Shown in pieces: positions 50,039-58,259 of a DNA stretch of 59,249 nucleotides. A program made the translations under genes and the position numbers. Location: the NCBI GenBank assembly GCA_017543335.1, contig JAFYGE010000059.1:1-59249 (forward strand), written 5' to 3'. The DNA is from Ruminococcus sp. GTDB lineage: Bacteria > Bacillota > Clostridia > Oscillospirales > Ruminococcaceae. The notes beneath the pieces were generated by a model that was not told the origin of the DNA, ran no database searches, and saw nothing but the letters and a program-made list of their open reading frames with translations. How positions within the stretch are numbered: the stretch's first letter is position 1; every line of letters begins with the position of its first letter.

Positions 50039-52459
50039 TTACTTCACGCCGTCGAACATATAGATGAATTTAACATTGCCGTCCATATCGGAAGAGATAC
50101 CGGAGTAGCTGTTATACTCATCGGCAGCTTCTTTTGCGGCTTTGAAATTATTGATTATACCGGGGAGCTTATCGTTTACAGCACCGGCAATAGCGGTCAC
50201 GCCCTCGTCATTGAACTTATTCATGCCGTCGTTGAGAGCTTTTGAGCCGTTTTCGAGCTTTTTAACGCCTGTAACAAGAGCACCTGTACCGGATTTGAGG
50301 GTATCGATACCGGTCCAGAGCTGGTCAGCACCGTCTGAAATGGACTTTGCACCGGTGCTGAGTTTAGTGAGTGACTGATATAATTTTACAGCACCGTCAG
50401 AGAGCTGCTTGCTGCCGGTATAGAGCTTAGAAAGACCGCTGTCGAGAGCATAAGCACCAGTGCTGAGTTCATCGATGCCGCTGTCGAGAGCGTCAGCACC
50501 GTCAGATACCTGAAGCAGACCATTATTGAGGTCGACAGCACCGTTTGAGAGCTTGTTAAGACCTTTATTCAGCTCTGTTGTACCGCCTGAGAGTTTATTA
50601 AGACCGCCTATAAGTGAATCAAGACCGCTTGTAAGCTGGTCGCTGCCTTTGTCGAGGGCTTGAATTCCGGAATTGAGAGAAGAAGCTCCCTGAGCGACCT
50701 GAGAAGCTCCCTGTGAGAGCTGAGCTGTAGAATCTGAAAGCTTCTTTGCACCGCCTGCGAGCTGTGCAGAGCCGTTCTTTAATGAAGCTGCACCCTGAGC
50801 AAGTTTGCCGTTATCATCCATAGAATCGGCTATTTTCTTCTGAGCATCAATGGTAGTCTGGAGTGTTCCGATAGCAGTTGCAAGCTCGGAGGAAGGAGCT
50901 GCTGCGTAAGCCTTTTTAAGTGCTGCGAGAGCTTTTTCGTTTGCAGCTATGGTAGTGTTGAGCGAGTCACCTGCGGAAGTTATGCCGTCAGATAGTGCAT
51001 CTGCACCGGCTGAAAGCTTTTCTGCGGAGTCGCTGAGTGTTGCTGCACCGCTGTTTACAGCCTTTGCACCGCCTGCAACCTGAGCGGAGCCGCTTTTAAG
51101 TGTAGCTGAACCGTCAGCAAGAGCATCTGTACCGGATGCGAGTTTGTCAGCACCGGCTTTAAGAGCACTTGTGCCTTTGTTAACGTCTTTGAATCCGTTT
51201 ACGAGAGCGTCAGAGCCGGTCTTAGCGTCAGCAAGACCGTTTTTCAGAGTACCTGAGCCCTCTGTAACCTTGTCTATGCCTGAAACCAAAGCGTCAGAGC
51301 CGGCATCGAGCTTATCTACGCCGTTAACGAGTGCAGCAGAGCCATCCTTAGCGGATTTCAGTCCGGCATTTAAAGTTGCTGTTGAATCTGAGAGAGTTTT
51401 TGAACCGTCAGCTACAGCTTTTGCACCGGAATTAAGTTCGTCAGCACCCTTTTTCAATTTAAGTGAACCGTCAGCCAGCTTATCTATGCCTGCGGTGAGG
51501 TCGCCGGACTTGTCTGAGAGCTGCTTTATACCGTCATATAGCTGAGCAGTTCCGTCACAGAGTTTATCAGCACCGTCGCTGAGTTCTTTTATCTGAGCTT
51601 TAAGCTCACCGAAGTCAGCCTTATTGTCGAGGTCGAGAGTTGAGAACAGTTCATCTGAAACAGCAGTCATAACAGAGCCTATCTCAAAGTCCTTAACGTC
51701 TGCGGATATTTCAAACGACTCAGGCAGTTTCACATTAAGACCTTCAAGCTCATCAAGACCAAGAGTATCATTGATGCCGGGGAATGCAAGACCGATTATG
51801 ATGAGTCTGTTTCCGTCGGAGATAATCTTGCCGTTTGAAACTTCAACATTTACGAATTTCTCAGGGTCGAGGAAAGCAGCGGTAGCAGCTGTGAAAGGTA
51901 CATATATGTCCTTATCCTTGCCGTTTATATTCTTTGTGACTTTCTGTTTGTTCTTGTAGGTCCAGCGGATAGTAACGTGACCGCTTTTGCCGGCTATCTC
52001 ATTGGCAGAGACCTCTTTACCGTCGAGGAGGTAGGTCATAGTAACGTCAACAGGGAGCTCCTTGTCGGACTTGCCTTTATAGTATATATCATTGCCGTCA
52101 GCCGACCATTCCAAGCCGTTTCCGTTGGTTTTGAATTCCTCATCGCCCTTGACGTTGACTATATCGGAAAGTTCGGATATATCGTCAAGAGAGCTTAATG
52201 CAGGAGCATTTTTCAGCCAGTCGCTGACTATGATGTCCTTTACGGAAGAATCGTTATTGCACAGTACATAGACTGTCTCATCTTTAAAAGCCTTATCGTC
52301 AGAGGAAGGTCTGCTGCTTTCGGAAGCCGCTTTGACCTCTTTTTCTTTTTCAGCTGAGCTGTTCTTATCCGTATTTTTTGCGTAAGCTATAGTTCCGGTA
52401 GCACCGGCAGAAATTGCGACTGCGAGAACACCGGCGATCATTTTATTATACTTTTTCAT
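50039..52459 (-). CDS. Secreted coiled-coil repeat protein, partner of the MMPL transporter
   Basis: This 806-residue protein has a signal peptide (about 1-28), an N-terminal domain to about 260, and then a very long run of repeats of the form L.dGa..L..G (for example LNSGAKAVADGSKTLSDST) to about residue 770. Such heptad-like Leu/Gly repeats are found in YhgE/Pip-type proteins and in exported partners of MMPL pumps. They should form long helical bundles outside the membrane. The C-terminus ends GNVKFIYMFDGVK. The start is taken as ATG 52459, 9 bases after GGAG; another ATG at 52465 is too close to it. It follows the MMPL gene by 19 bases and is surely co-transcribed. Confidence 0.85.
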   Translation of the reverse strand: MKKYNKMIAGVLAVAISAGATGTIAYAKNTDKNSSAEKEKEVKAASESSRPSSDDKAFKDETVYVLCNNDSSVKDIIVSDWLKNAPALSSLDDISELSDIVNVKGDEEFKTNGNGLEWSADGNDIYYKGKSDKELPVDVTMTYLLDGKEVSANEIAGKSGHVTIRWTYKNKQKVTKNINGKDKDIYVPFTAATAAFLDPEKFVNVEVSNGKIISDGNRLIIIGLAFPGINDTLGLDELEGLNVKLPESFEISADVKDFEIGSVMTAVSDELFSTLDLDNKADFGELKAQIKELSDGADKLCDGTAQLYDGIKQLSDKSGDLTAGIDKLADGSLKLKKGADELNSGAKAVADGSKTLSDSTATLNAGLKSAKDGSAALVNGVDKLDAGSDALVSGIDKVTEGSGTLKNGLADAKTGSDALVNGFKDVNKGTSALKAGADKLASGTDALADGSATLKSGSAQVAGGAKAVNSGAATLSDSAEKLSAGADALSDGITSAGDSLNTTIAANEKALAALKKAYAAAPSSELATAIGTLQTTIDAQKKIADSMDDNGKLAQGAASLKNGSAQLAGGAKKLSDSTAQLSQGASQVAQGASSLNSGIQALDKGSDQLTSGLDSLIGGLNKLSGGTTELNKGLNKLSNGAVDLNNGLLQVSDGADALDSGIDELSTGAYALDSGLSKLYTGSKQLSDGAVKLYQSLTKLSTGAKSISDGADQLWTGIDTLKSGTGALVTGVKKLENGSKALNDGMNKFNDEGVTAIAGAVNDKLPGIINNFKAAKEAADEYNSYSGISSDMDGNVKFIYMFDGVK

Positions 52460-52478
52460 ATCCATTACTCCTTTTCAT

Positions 52479-54587
52479 TCAAGCTGTTCTTATTTCTGAT
52501 TTATGTGAGCGTCCGGATTTTTTATCCGGAAGAAAACCTGCACTTGTTCTGCAAATGATCTTATCAAATATCATGAACATTGAAGGCAGTACCGTTATGA
52601 CTGTTACCATTGAGATGATAGCACCTCTTGCAAGCAGCATACAGAGTGAGGAGATAAGTCCTATATCGGAATAGAGAGCAACGCCGATAGTTGCAGCGAA
52701 GAATCCCATTGCCGATGTTACAACTGACTTTACTGAGGTACTCAGAGCTATGTGGATAGCCTCTTTTTTGTCCTTGCCGCTGTAACGCTCTGTTCTGTAT
52801 CTTGTTGTCATGAGGATAGCGTAGTCAACAGTAGCACCGAGCTGTATAGTTCCGATAACGACGGAAGCTATGAACGGCAGCTCTGTTCCGGTATAGTAAG
52901 CTATACCGAGGTTTATCATGATAGCAAGTTCTATGACTGATACCAGTATTACCGGAAGTGTCACGGACTTGAATGTGAATGCGATTATGATGAATATAGC
53001 TGCGATAGAGAGGAAGCTTACAACTTTGAAGTCTTTGTCGGTTATATCGATAAGGTCTTTTGTAGCGGGAGCTTCACCTATCAGCATTGCTTCACTGTCG
53101 TATTTCTTTACGACATCATTTATCTCTCTTACCTGAGCATTTACTTCATCAGAAGCTACCATATAGTCTGAACCGATGAGTATGAGCTGCCAGTTTTCAC
53201 TTTTCAGCTTGCTCTTTATGCTCTTAGGAATCGCCTCTTCCGGTATTGCCGGACCTACAAGAGAATTGAATCCCATAGCAAACTGAACACCGTCGATCTT
53301 TTCGATGTCGTTCATCATTTTTGAAGCGTCTTTAGCGGACATATCAGCGTCAGCCATGAGGATGTGAGTACTGTTCATGCCGTATTCTTCTTCAAGTTTA
53401 GTATTTGCGACGATACTATCGAGGTCAGCAGGGAGAGTGCTGTCGAGTTTATAGTAGACGTTATAGTTATCGTAGCCGTATACAGCAGGTATGAGAAGTA
53501 CGAGAGCGGCTGTGAGGAACACTCCGAAGTGTTCTGTGATGAAAGAGGTAGTCTTGCTGAAAGCCGGCATGAGGTCACGGTGAGAAGTACGCTGTATAGG
53601 ACCTTCAAAGAGAAGTATAAGAGCAGGGAGTACAGTAACGCAGGCAATAACTCCGCATACAACGCCCTTTGCCATAACGATGCCGAGGTCGATTCCGAGG
53701 GTGAAGCTCATGAAGCACATTGCAAGGAATCCCGCAACTGTTGTGAAAGAGGAGCTTACAACTGAGGTTATCGTGTTAGCGATAGCGTGAGCCATAGCTT
53801 CATGTTTATTGTCCGGATAAAATTCAAGCTGTTCTTTGTAGCTGTGCCAGAGGAATATTGAGTAGTCCATAGTAACACCGAGCTGGAGCACCATTGCAAG
53901 AGCCTTAGTTATGAATGATATTTCTCCGAGGAAGATATTAGTACCGAGATTCCATACTATAGCGAAACCTATACTCAGCATGAAGAATACAGGTATCAGG
54001 AAAGAATCCATAGTGAGCAGGAGTACGAGAGATGTAAGGATAACAGCGATTATAGCGTAAACGATAGTCTCGCTGTTAGAGAGGTTCTTCATATCAAGTG
54101 TTATTGCGGACATACCGCTTATGAAGCACTGTTTTGAAGTTATCTCACGCATTTCCTCAACAGCGGCGAGAGTACCGTCAGCGGAAGTGGTATCGTCGAA
54201 GAATACCGCCATCATAGTTGTGTCACCCTTATTGAAGAAATCGTATATATTGCTTGGAAGGACTTCCATAGGTATATCGAGGTCAGTAAGTGATTGATAG
54301 CAGATAACGTTTGAAACGTGGTCGACTTCTGATATTTTATCGGCAGTAGCTTTTACTTCCTTATCGCTCATGCCTTCGACCATTACAAGCGAGAAGCCTC
54401 CCTGACCGAAGTCGTCTTTAAGTATCTCCTGACCTTTCATAGTAGTGAGGTCTTCCGGAAGATATGAGAGAATATCGTAGTTGACTCTTGTTTTGATAAA
54501 GCCAATAGCACATGGTATCATAAGCAGTACACCGATAATGAGTATCAGCACTTTGTGCTTAGCGACCCATTCACCAAATTTAAGCAT
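52479..54587 (-). CDS. MMPL/RND family transporter
   Basis: This 702-residue protein has the MMPL layout of two six-helix halves. An N-terminal helix is followed by a large extracellular loop (about 35-165), then five helices to about 330. The second loop covers about 355-500, and the last helices reach about 680. Motifs include MVLQLGVTMDYSIFLWHSYKEQ and, in the second half, IGTIQLGATVDYAILMTTRYRTE, with the membrane Asp residues expected for proton coupling. The substrate is unknown (lipid, peptide or drug). It is transcribed divergently from a TetR regulator and from a promoter that overlaps an operator. Confidence 0.92.
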   Translation of the reverse strand: MLKFGEWVAKHKVLILIIGVLLMIPCAIGFIKTRVNYDILSYLPEDLTTMKGQEILKDDFGQGGFSLVMVEGMSDKEVKATADKISEVDHVSNVICYQSLTDLDIPMEVLPSNIYDFFNKGDTTMMAVFFDDTTSADGTLAAVEEMREITSKQCFISGMSAITLDMKNLSNSETIVYAIIAVILTSLVLLLTMDSFLIPVFFMLSIGFAIVWNLGTNIFLGEISFITKALAMVLQLGVTMDYSIFLWHSYKEQLEFYPDNKHEAMAHAIANTITSVVSSSFTTVAGFLAMCFMSFTLGIDLGIVMAKGVVCGVIACVTVLPALILLFEGPIQRTSHRDLMPAFSKTTSFITEHFGVFLTAALVLLIPAVYGYDNYNVYYKLDSTLPADLDSIVANTKLEEEYGMNSTHILMADADMSAKDASKMMNDIEKIDGVQFAMGFNSLVGPAIPEEAIPKSIKSKLKSENWQLILIGSDYMVASDEVNAQVREINDVVKKYDSEAMLIGEAPATKDLIDITDKDFKVVSFLSIAAIFIIIAFTFKSVTLPVILVSVIELAIMINLGIAYYTGTELPFIASVVIGTIQLGATVDYAILMTTRYRTERYSGKDKKEAIHIALSTSVKSVVTSAMGFFAATIGVALYSDIGLISSLCMLLARGAIISMVTVITVLPSMFMIFDKIICRTSAGFLPDKKSGRSHKSEIRTA

Positions 54588-54642
54588 AAAATCGTCCCTT
54601 TCTATAATTATTATTTATCATTTATATCATCTCCGGCTGTAC

Positions 54643-54655
54643 TGACCGGAAGTCA
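54643..54655. promoter_or_regulatory. TetR-type operator 1
   Basis: TGACCGGAAGTCA, a 13-bp pseudo-palindrome (TGAC...GTCA), in the MMPL leader. Confidence 0.6.
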
Positions 54656-54673
54656 TTTCCTTTATTATTAAAT

Positions 54674-54702
54674 AGTATACGCCTAAAATGACCAACAGTC
54701 AA
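54674..54702 (-). promoter_or_regulatory. MMPL operon promoter
   Basis: On the minus strand, TTGACT, a 17-base spacer and TATACT. The -35 box lies inside operator 2. Confidence 0.8.
54689..54701. promoter_or_regulatory. TetR-type operator 2
   Basis: TGACCAACAGTCA, overlapping the -35 box of the MMPL promoter. Confidence 0.75.
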
Positions 54703-54720
54703 TAATGATTTTAGAAAAAA

Positions 54721-54733
54721 TGACTTTAGGTCA
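54721..54733. promoter_or_regulatory. TetR-type operator 3
   Basis: TGACTTTAGGTCA, between the two divergent promoters. Confidence 0.7.
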
Positions 54734-54775
54734 CGATTTTTGTAGAGATGCACAATTTGCTGTCTCAAACAAAGC

Positions 54776-54788
54776 TGACCTTTAGTCA
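54776..54788. promoter_or_regulatory. TetR-type operator 4
   Basis: TGACCTTTAGTCA, 12 bases upstream of the tetR -35 box. Confidence 0.7.
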
Positions 54789-54799
54789 GAAATAACTGC

Positions 54800-54828
54800 T
54801 TGACAAGCGTGTTTTCTTAGACTATAAT
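54800..54828 (+). promoter_or_regulatory. TetR gene promoter
   Basis: TTGACA, a 17-base spacer and TATAAT. Confidence 0.85.
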
Positions 54829-54889
54829 TATTTTTAGATGTAATGTATCATATTAACGTTAAGTCAATCTAACAGAAAGGATATAATGC

Positions 54890-55498
54890 ATGGGAAAGGT
54901 AGACGTTAATAAAAAACAGAAAGAGACCTCGCTCCTTAAAACTGCTTTTGAAGCCTTTACTACTAAGGGTTTCAGCAAAACCTCAATTTCAGACATAGTT
55001 AATAAAGCAGGAGTTGCAAAGGGAACTTTTTATCTTTATTTTAAAGATAAATATGATATAAGAAATAAGCTTATCGCTCATAAGTCCAGCCAGCTTTTCC
55101 GAATTGCTCTTGATGAGCTCGGTCCGGAAATAAAGGAAATGGATTATGAGGAAAGAGTAATAAGAATAATCGATAAAATTGTGAATCAGCTTAACGAAAA
55201 TCAGTCTTTGCTGACTTTTATTTCCAAAAATCTGAGCTGGGGAGTATTCAAATCGGCTCTTACAGCTTCATCCGGTGACGACGATGTGGACTTCTCCAGT
55301 GTCTACCGTGAAATGCTCGACGAAGCTCCGTGTGAATTCAAAGACCCTGAGATAATGATGTTCATGATAATAGAGCTTGTATCGTCCACCTGCTATTCGT
55401 CCATACTCTACAGTGAGCCTTGCAGTATCAAGGAGCTGAAACCCTATTTATACAATACAGTAAAGCTCATAATAGCTCAGCATAAAAAGAAAAAATGA
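54890..55498 (+). CDS. TetR/AcrR family transcriptional regulator
   Basis: This 202-residue regulator has an N-terminal TetR DNA-binding domain (about 10-60): LLKTAFEAFTTKGFSKTSISDIVNKAGVAKGTFYLYFKDKYDIRNKL. The C-terminal ligand domain is generic. It is divergent from the MMPL operon with four related 13-bp palindromes between, so it very probably represses both the pump operon and itself. GAAAGGAT lies before the ATG at 54890. Confidence 0.93.
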   Translation: MGKVDVNKKQKETSLLKTAFEAFTTKGFSKTSISDIVNKAGVAKGTFYLYFKDKYDIRNKLIAHKSSQLFRIALDELGPEIKEMDYEERVIRIIDKIVNQLNENQSLLTFISKNLSWGVFKSALTASSGDDDVDFSSVYREMLDEAPCEFKDPEIMMFMIIELVSSTCYSSILYSEPCSIKELKPYLYNTVKLIIAQHKKKK

Positions 55499-55507
55499 TG
55501 CAATAGT

Positions 55508-55538
55508 GATACCGGGATTTATTTCCGGTATTTTTTTG
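55508..55538 (+). terminator. TetR gene terminator
   Basis: ATACCGGGA-tttat-TTCCGGTAT is followed by TTTTTTTG. Confidence 0.9.
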
Positions 55539-55687
55539 TTGTTCAAATGCTCCAATGAGTAACGACTTGTAATGTGTATAATATACAAAAATATTTACAC
55601 AAGGTATAAGTCGAGCGTTTGCTGTTGACTTTACGGCATTTTTGTGCTAAATTTAGAGTAACATATTATGTAAAGGAGTTTGATATT

Positions 55688-58054
55688 ATGAATATCATCA
55701 AGAAGTTCGCTGCTGCCGGTGCATCATCGGTATTGGCGTTTACAGGCTGTTTTTCTCACCTGTATATCATCAGCGATTTAGGCAATGCTGATGCAGCAGG
55801 TCTTACAGCAGTCCAGCTCGTTGAGGATATGGGTCAAGGTTGGAATTTAGGCAATACCTTCGACTGTACCAACACATGGACTACACCTCTTACACCTAAT
55901 GCTATCGAAACTGCATGGGGCAACCCTACTACTACTGAGGCTATGATACAGGAGATAAAAAAGAGCGGCTTCAAGACCGTTCGTATCCCTATAACATGGT
56001 ATCAGATGATGAGCAGCGACGGCACTCCCAACAGCGAATTCCTCGCAAGAATAAAGGAAGTTGTCGATTACTGCATCAATAACGATATGTACGCTATCAT
56101 CAATACCCACCACGATGAGAGCGACTGGCTGAAAAGTTCCGATGACAATACTACTGCTAAGTTCAAGAAGCTCTGGACAAATATCGCTAACTACTTCAAG
56201 AGCTATGACCAGCACCTCGTTTTCGAGGCTATGAATGAGCAGAATATCGACAATTCCGGTATGATGAAGCTCAATCAGGCTTTCGTTGACGCTGTTCGTG
56301 CTACAGGCGGAAACAATAAGGACAGACTCCTTCTTGTAGAAGCTCAGTCAAACAATACATCAAAGCTCCTTGACAGCAGCTTCTCCGCACCTTCCGACAG
56401 CTCTAAGATGATCGCTGTTTCCTGTCATTACTACGAGCCGCCGCAGTTCTGTGTCGCTGACCTCACTTCTGACTGGGGACACTATGAAACATGGGGCACA
56501 AGCTCTGATATTTCTACTCTCCGCAACGATTTTGATAAGCTTGAAAGAAAATTCGTCAATAACGGTATACCTGTTATCATCGGAGAGTACGGCGTAAATA
56601 CCAGCAATAAGGGCGGAAAAAATAAGGATTCTATCAAGAAATTCCTCAAGGAAGTTGCTGAATATGCACTGAGCAAAAACGGTATATGCCCTGTAGTATG
56701 GGATATGTCCGTTGATAATAACGGCGAAGGCGATATGGCTTACTTCAACAGAAGAACTCTCAGATGGTACGACAGCAGTATCGGTGACCTCTTCAAGTCA
56801 GTATCAGGCACGAGCTCTCAGGGCGGAGATGAGGAAAAGACTACTAAGGTAACTTTCAAGGCTTCCGATATTGCCGCTGTTGACGCTACTACAGGCAAGA
56901 CCTATTGGCAGGTAGACCTCTCACCATACAGACAGTCCGGAGCAAAGCTCAAGACCGCTTATGTTGAGTTCAAGTGGAATAAATCCGGAAATGTTCAGAA
57001 TGCAAGCGGAGATATCGCAGTAAGCTTCAATATGAAGGACGAAAGCGGAAACCTCCATTACTCCAATATCGATTCTTCTATCGGTCTTGGCGATAATGCT
57101 ATGATAATCGACCTTGCTCCCGCAAAGTTCAATATCGAGTGGAATGCCGATAATCAGGTAACTAAGACAGCTGTTGGTGCTATCGATATGGATTATCTCA
57201 AATTCGAGAACTGGTGGACATGGTCAGATGCAGGCGAAACTTCTGTAGATCTTGAATCCGTAGAGCTCACTTTCGAGGGCGAAGTCAAGGATGAGCCTAT
57301 AGTTACTACTACAACTACAAGCACAAGTACAACAACAACTACCACAACTACAACTACTACAGTCGTTGTAACTGATCCGATAACAACAACTACTTATGAC
57401 GGTATGAGCGACACTCTTAAACACGCTGACATTAGTGTGGAAACAATTTCAACTCCGACCAAAACATTCTTTGTAGGTCAGAATTGTGAAGCTGATGCTT
57501 TTAAAGGATATTCAGCTCACGTAAAGATCGATGCAGAGTATACAAGCGGCAGAACAGGCGTTTATGAGACTGACCTCACCGGTGCAGAGACTATTCCATA
57601 CCTTAGTTATCCGACCGGTGAATATTCGGAATATCCTCCGCTCCTTTGCACAAGCAAATATGATTTCTCAGAAGTAGACTCCACTAAACCAGGTCGTTAT
57701 CCTGTTTATCTTGACATTACTTTCACTAGTGCATCAGCAGGAAAGTATCATGGTGTTGCTTTCTACGTTCAATATTTGAATTCAACAAATAATGACGTAG
57801 AACAAGTTAGTGTATGGGGAGATGCAAACCTCAGCGGTGAAGTAAAGATGAATGACGCTGTACTCGTTATGCAGGCTCTCGCAAATGCTGACCTCTACGG
57901 TATAGACGGTACAGACAAAAATCATATCACTCGTAATGGTGAATTAAGTGCCGACGTTTACGAAAACGGTACAAGCGGACTTACTAACATGGATGCTGTA
58001 CAGATACAGAAATTCCTTATCCATGCTGTAACATCTCTTGACCCAAGAGACTGA
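55688..58054 (+). CDS. Cellulosomal GH5 endoglucanase with CBM-like, X and dockerin modules
   Basis: This 788-residue secreted enzyme has an export signal at about 1-37. A GH5 barrel (probably subfamily 4) covers about 40-375: GQGWNLGNTFDCTNTW, GFKTVRIPITWYQMM, INTHHDESDW, acid/base Glu184 in FEAMNEQN and nucleophile Glu300 in IIGEYGVN. A beta-rich, CBM-like module follows at about 384-540 (VTFKASDIAAVDATTGKTYW; FENWWTWSDAGETSVDLESVELTF). A Thr-rich linker lies at about 541-575 and an unassigned Ig-like domain at about 577-695. The C-terminal dockerin (about 709-785) is close to the GH9 one (WGDANLSGEVKMNDAVLVMQA, LTNMDAVQIQKFL). AAAGGAG lies before ATG 55688. A TATAAT at 55577-55582 lacks a clear -35 box. 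Confidence 0.93.
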   Translation: MNIIKKFAAAGASSVLAFTGCFSHLYIISDLGNADAAGLTAVQLVEDMGQGWNLGNTFDCTNTWTTPLTPNAIETAWGNPTTTEAMIQEIKKSGFKTVRIPITWYQMMSSDGTPNSEFLARIKEVVDYCINNDMYAIINTHHDESDWLKSSDDNTTAKFKKLWTNIANYFKSYDQHLVFEAMNEQNIDNSGMMKLNQAFVDAVRATGGNNKDRLLLVEAQSNNTSKLLDSSFSAPSDSSKMIAVSCHYYEPPQFCVADLTSDWGHYETWGTSSDISTLRNDFDKLERKFVNNGIPVIIGEYGVNTSNKGGKNKDSIKKFLKEVAEYALSKNGICPVVWDMSVDNNGEGDMAYFNRRTLRWYDSSIGDLFKSVSGTSSQGGDEEKTTKVTFKASDIAAVDATTGKTYWQVDLSPYRQSGAKLKTAYVEFKWNKSGNVQNASGDIAVSFNMKDESGNLHYSNIDSSIGLGDNAMIIDLAPAKFNIEWNADNQVTKTAVGAIDMDYLKFENWWTWSDAGETSVDLESVELTFEGEVKDEPIVTTTTTSTSTTTTTTTTTTTVVVTDPITTTTYDGMSDTLKHADISVETISTPTKTFFVGQNCEADAFKGYSAHVKIDAEYTSGRTGVYETDLTGAETIPYLSYPTGEYSEYPPLLCTSKYDFSEVDSTKPGRYPVYLDITFTSASAGKYHGVAFYVQYLNSTNNDVEQVSVWGDANLSGEVKMNDAVLVMQALANADLYGIDGTDKNHITRNGELSADVYENGTSGLTNMDAVQIQKFLIHAVTSLDPRD

Positions 58055-58077
58055 AAACAATAGGAATATTTATTTTT

Positions 58078-58104
58078 CGGGACGCAATTGCGTCCCGATT
58101 TTTA
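58078..58104 (+). terminator. terminator of the GH5 gene
   Basis: CGGGACGC-aatt-GCGTCCCG is followed by ATTTTTATT. Confidence 0.9.
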
Positions 58105-58150
58105 TTGCCGAAAAATCCGCAATAAACGGTAAGTAATATCGCATTATATC

Positions 58151-58179
58151 TTGACTTTGACAAATTAATAATGTATAAT
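58151..58179 (+). promoter_or_regulatory. Promoter of the last gene
   Basis: TTGACT, a 17-base spacer and TATAAT, 80 bases before the start codon. Confidence 0.7.
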
Positions 58180-58259
58180 AAAATTGTATAAAAATGTGAA
58201 AACGAAGATGACCCTCGCCGCTTCGGCAGGATATACATAAATAGAAAAGGGGTGCTTCT

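Noticed and set aside
51144-51545. Plus-strand frame of 133 codons within the coiled-coil gene
   Set aside because: Open frames on the opposite strand are expected from the repetitive Leu/Gly/Ser codons of the real gene; it has no start signals.
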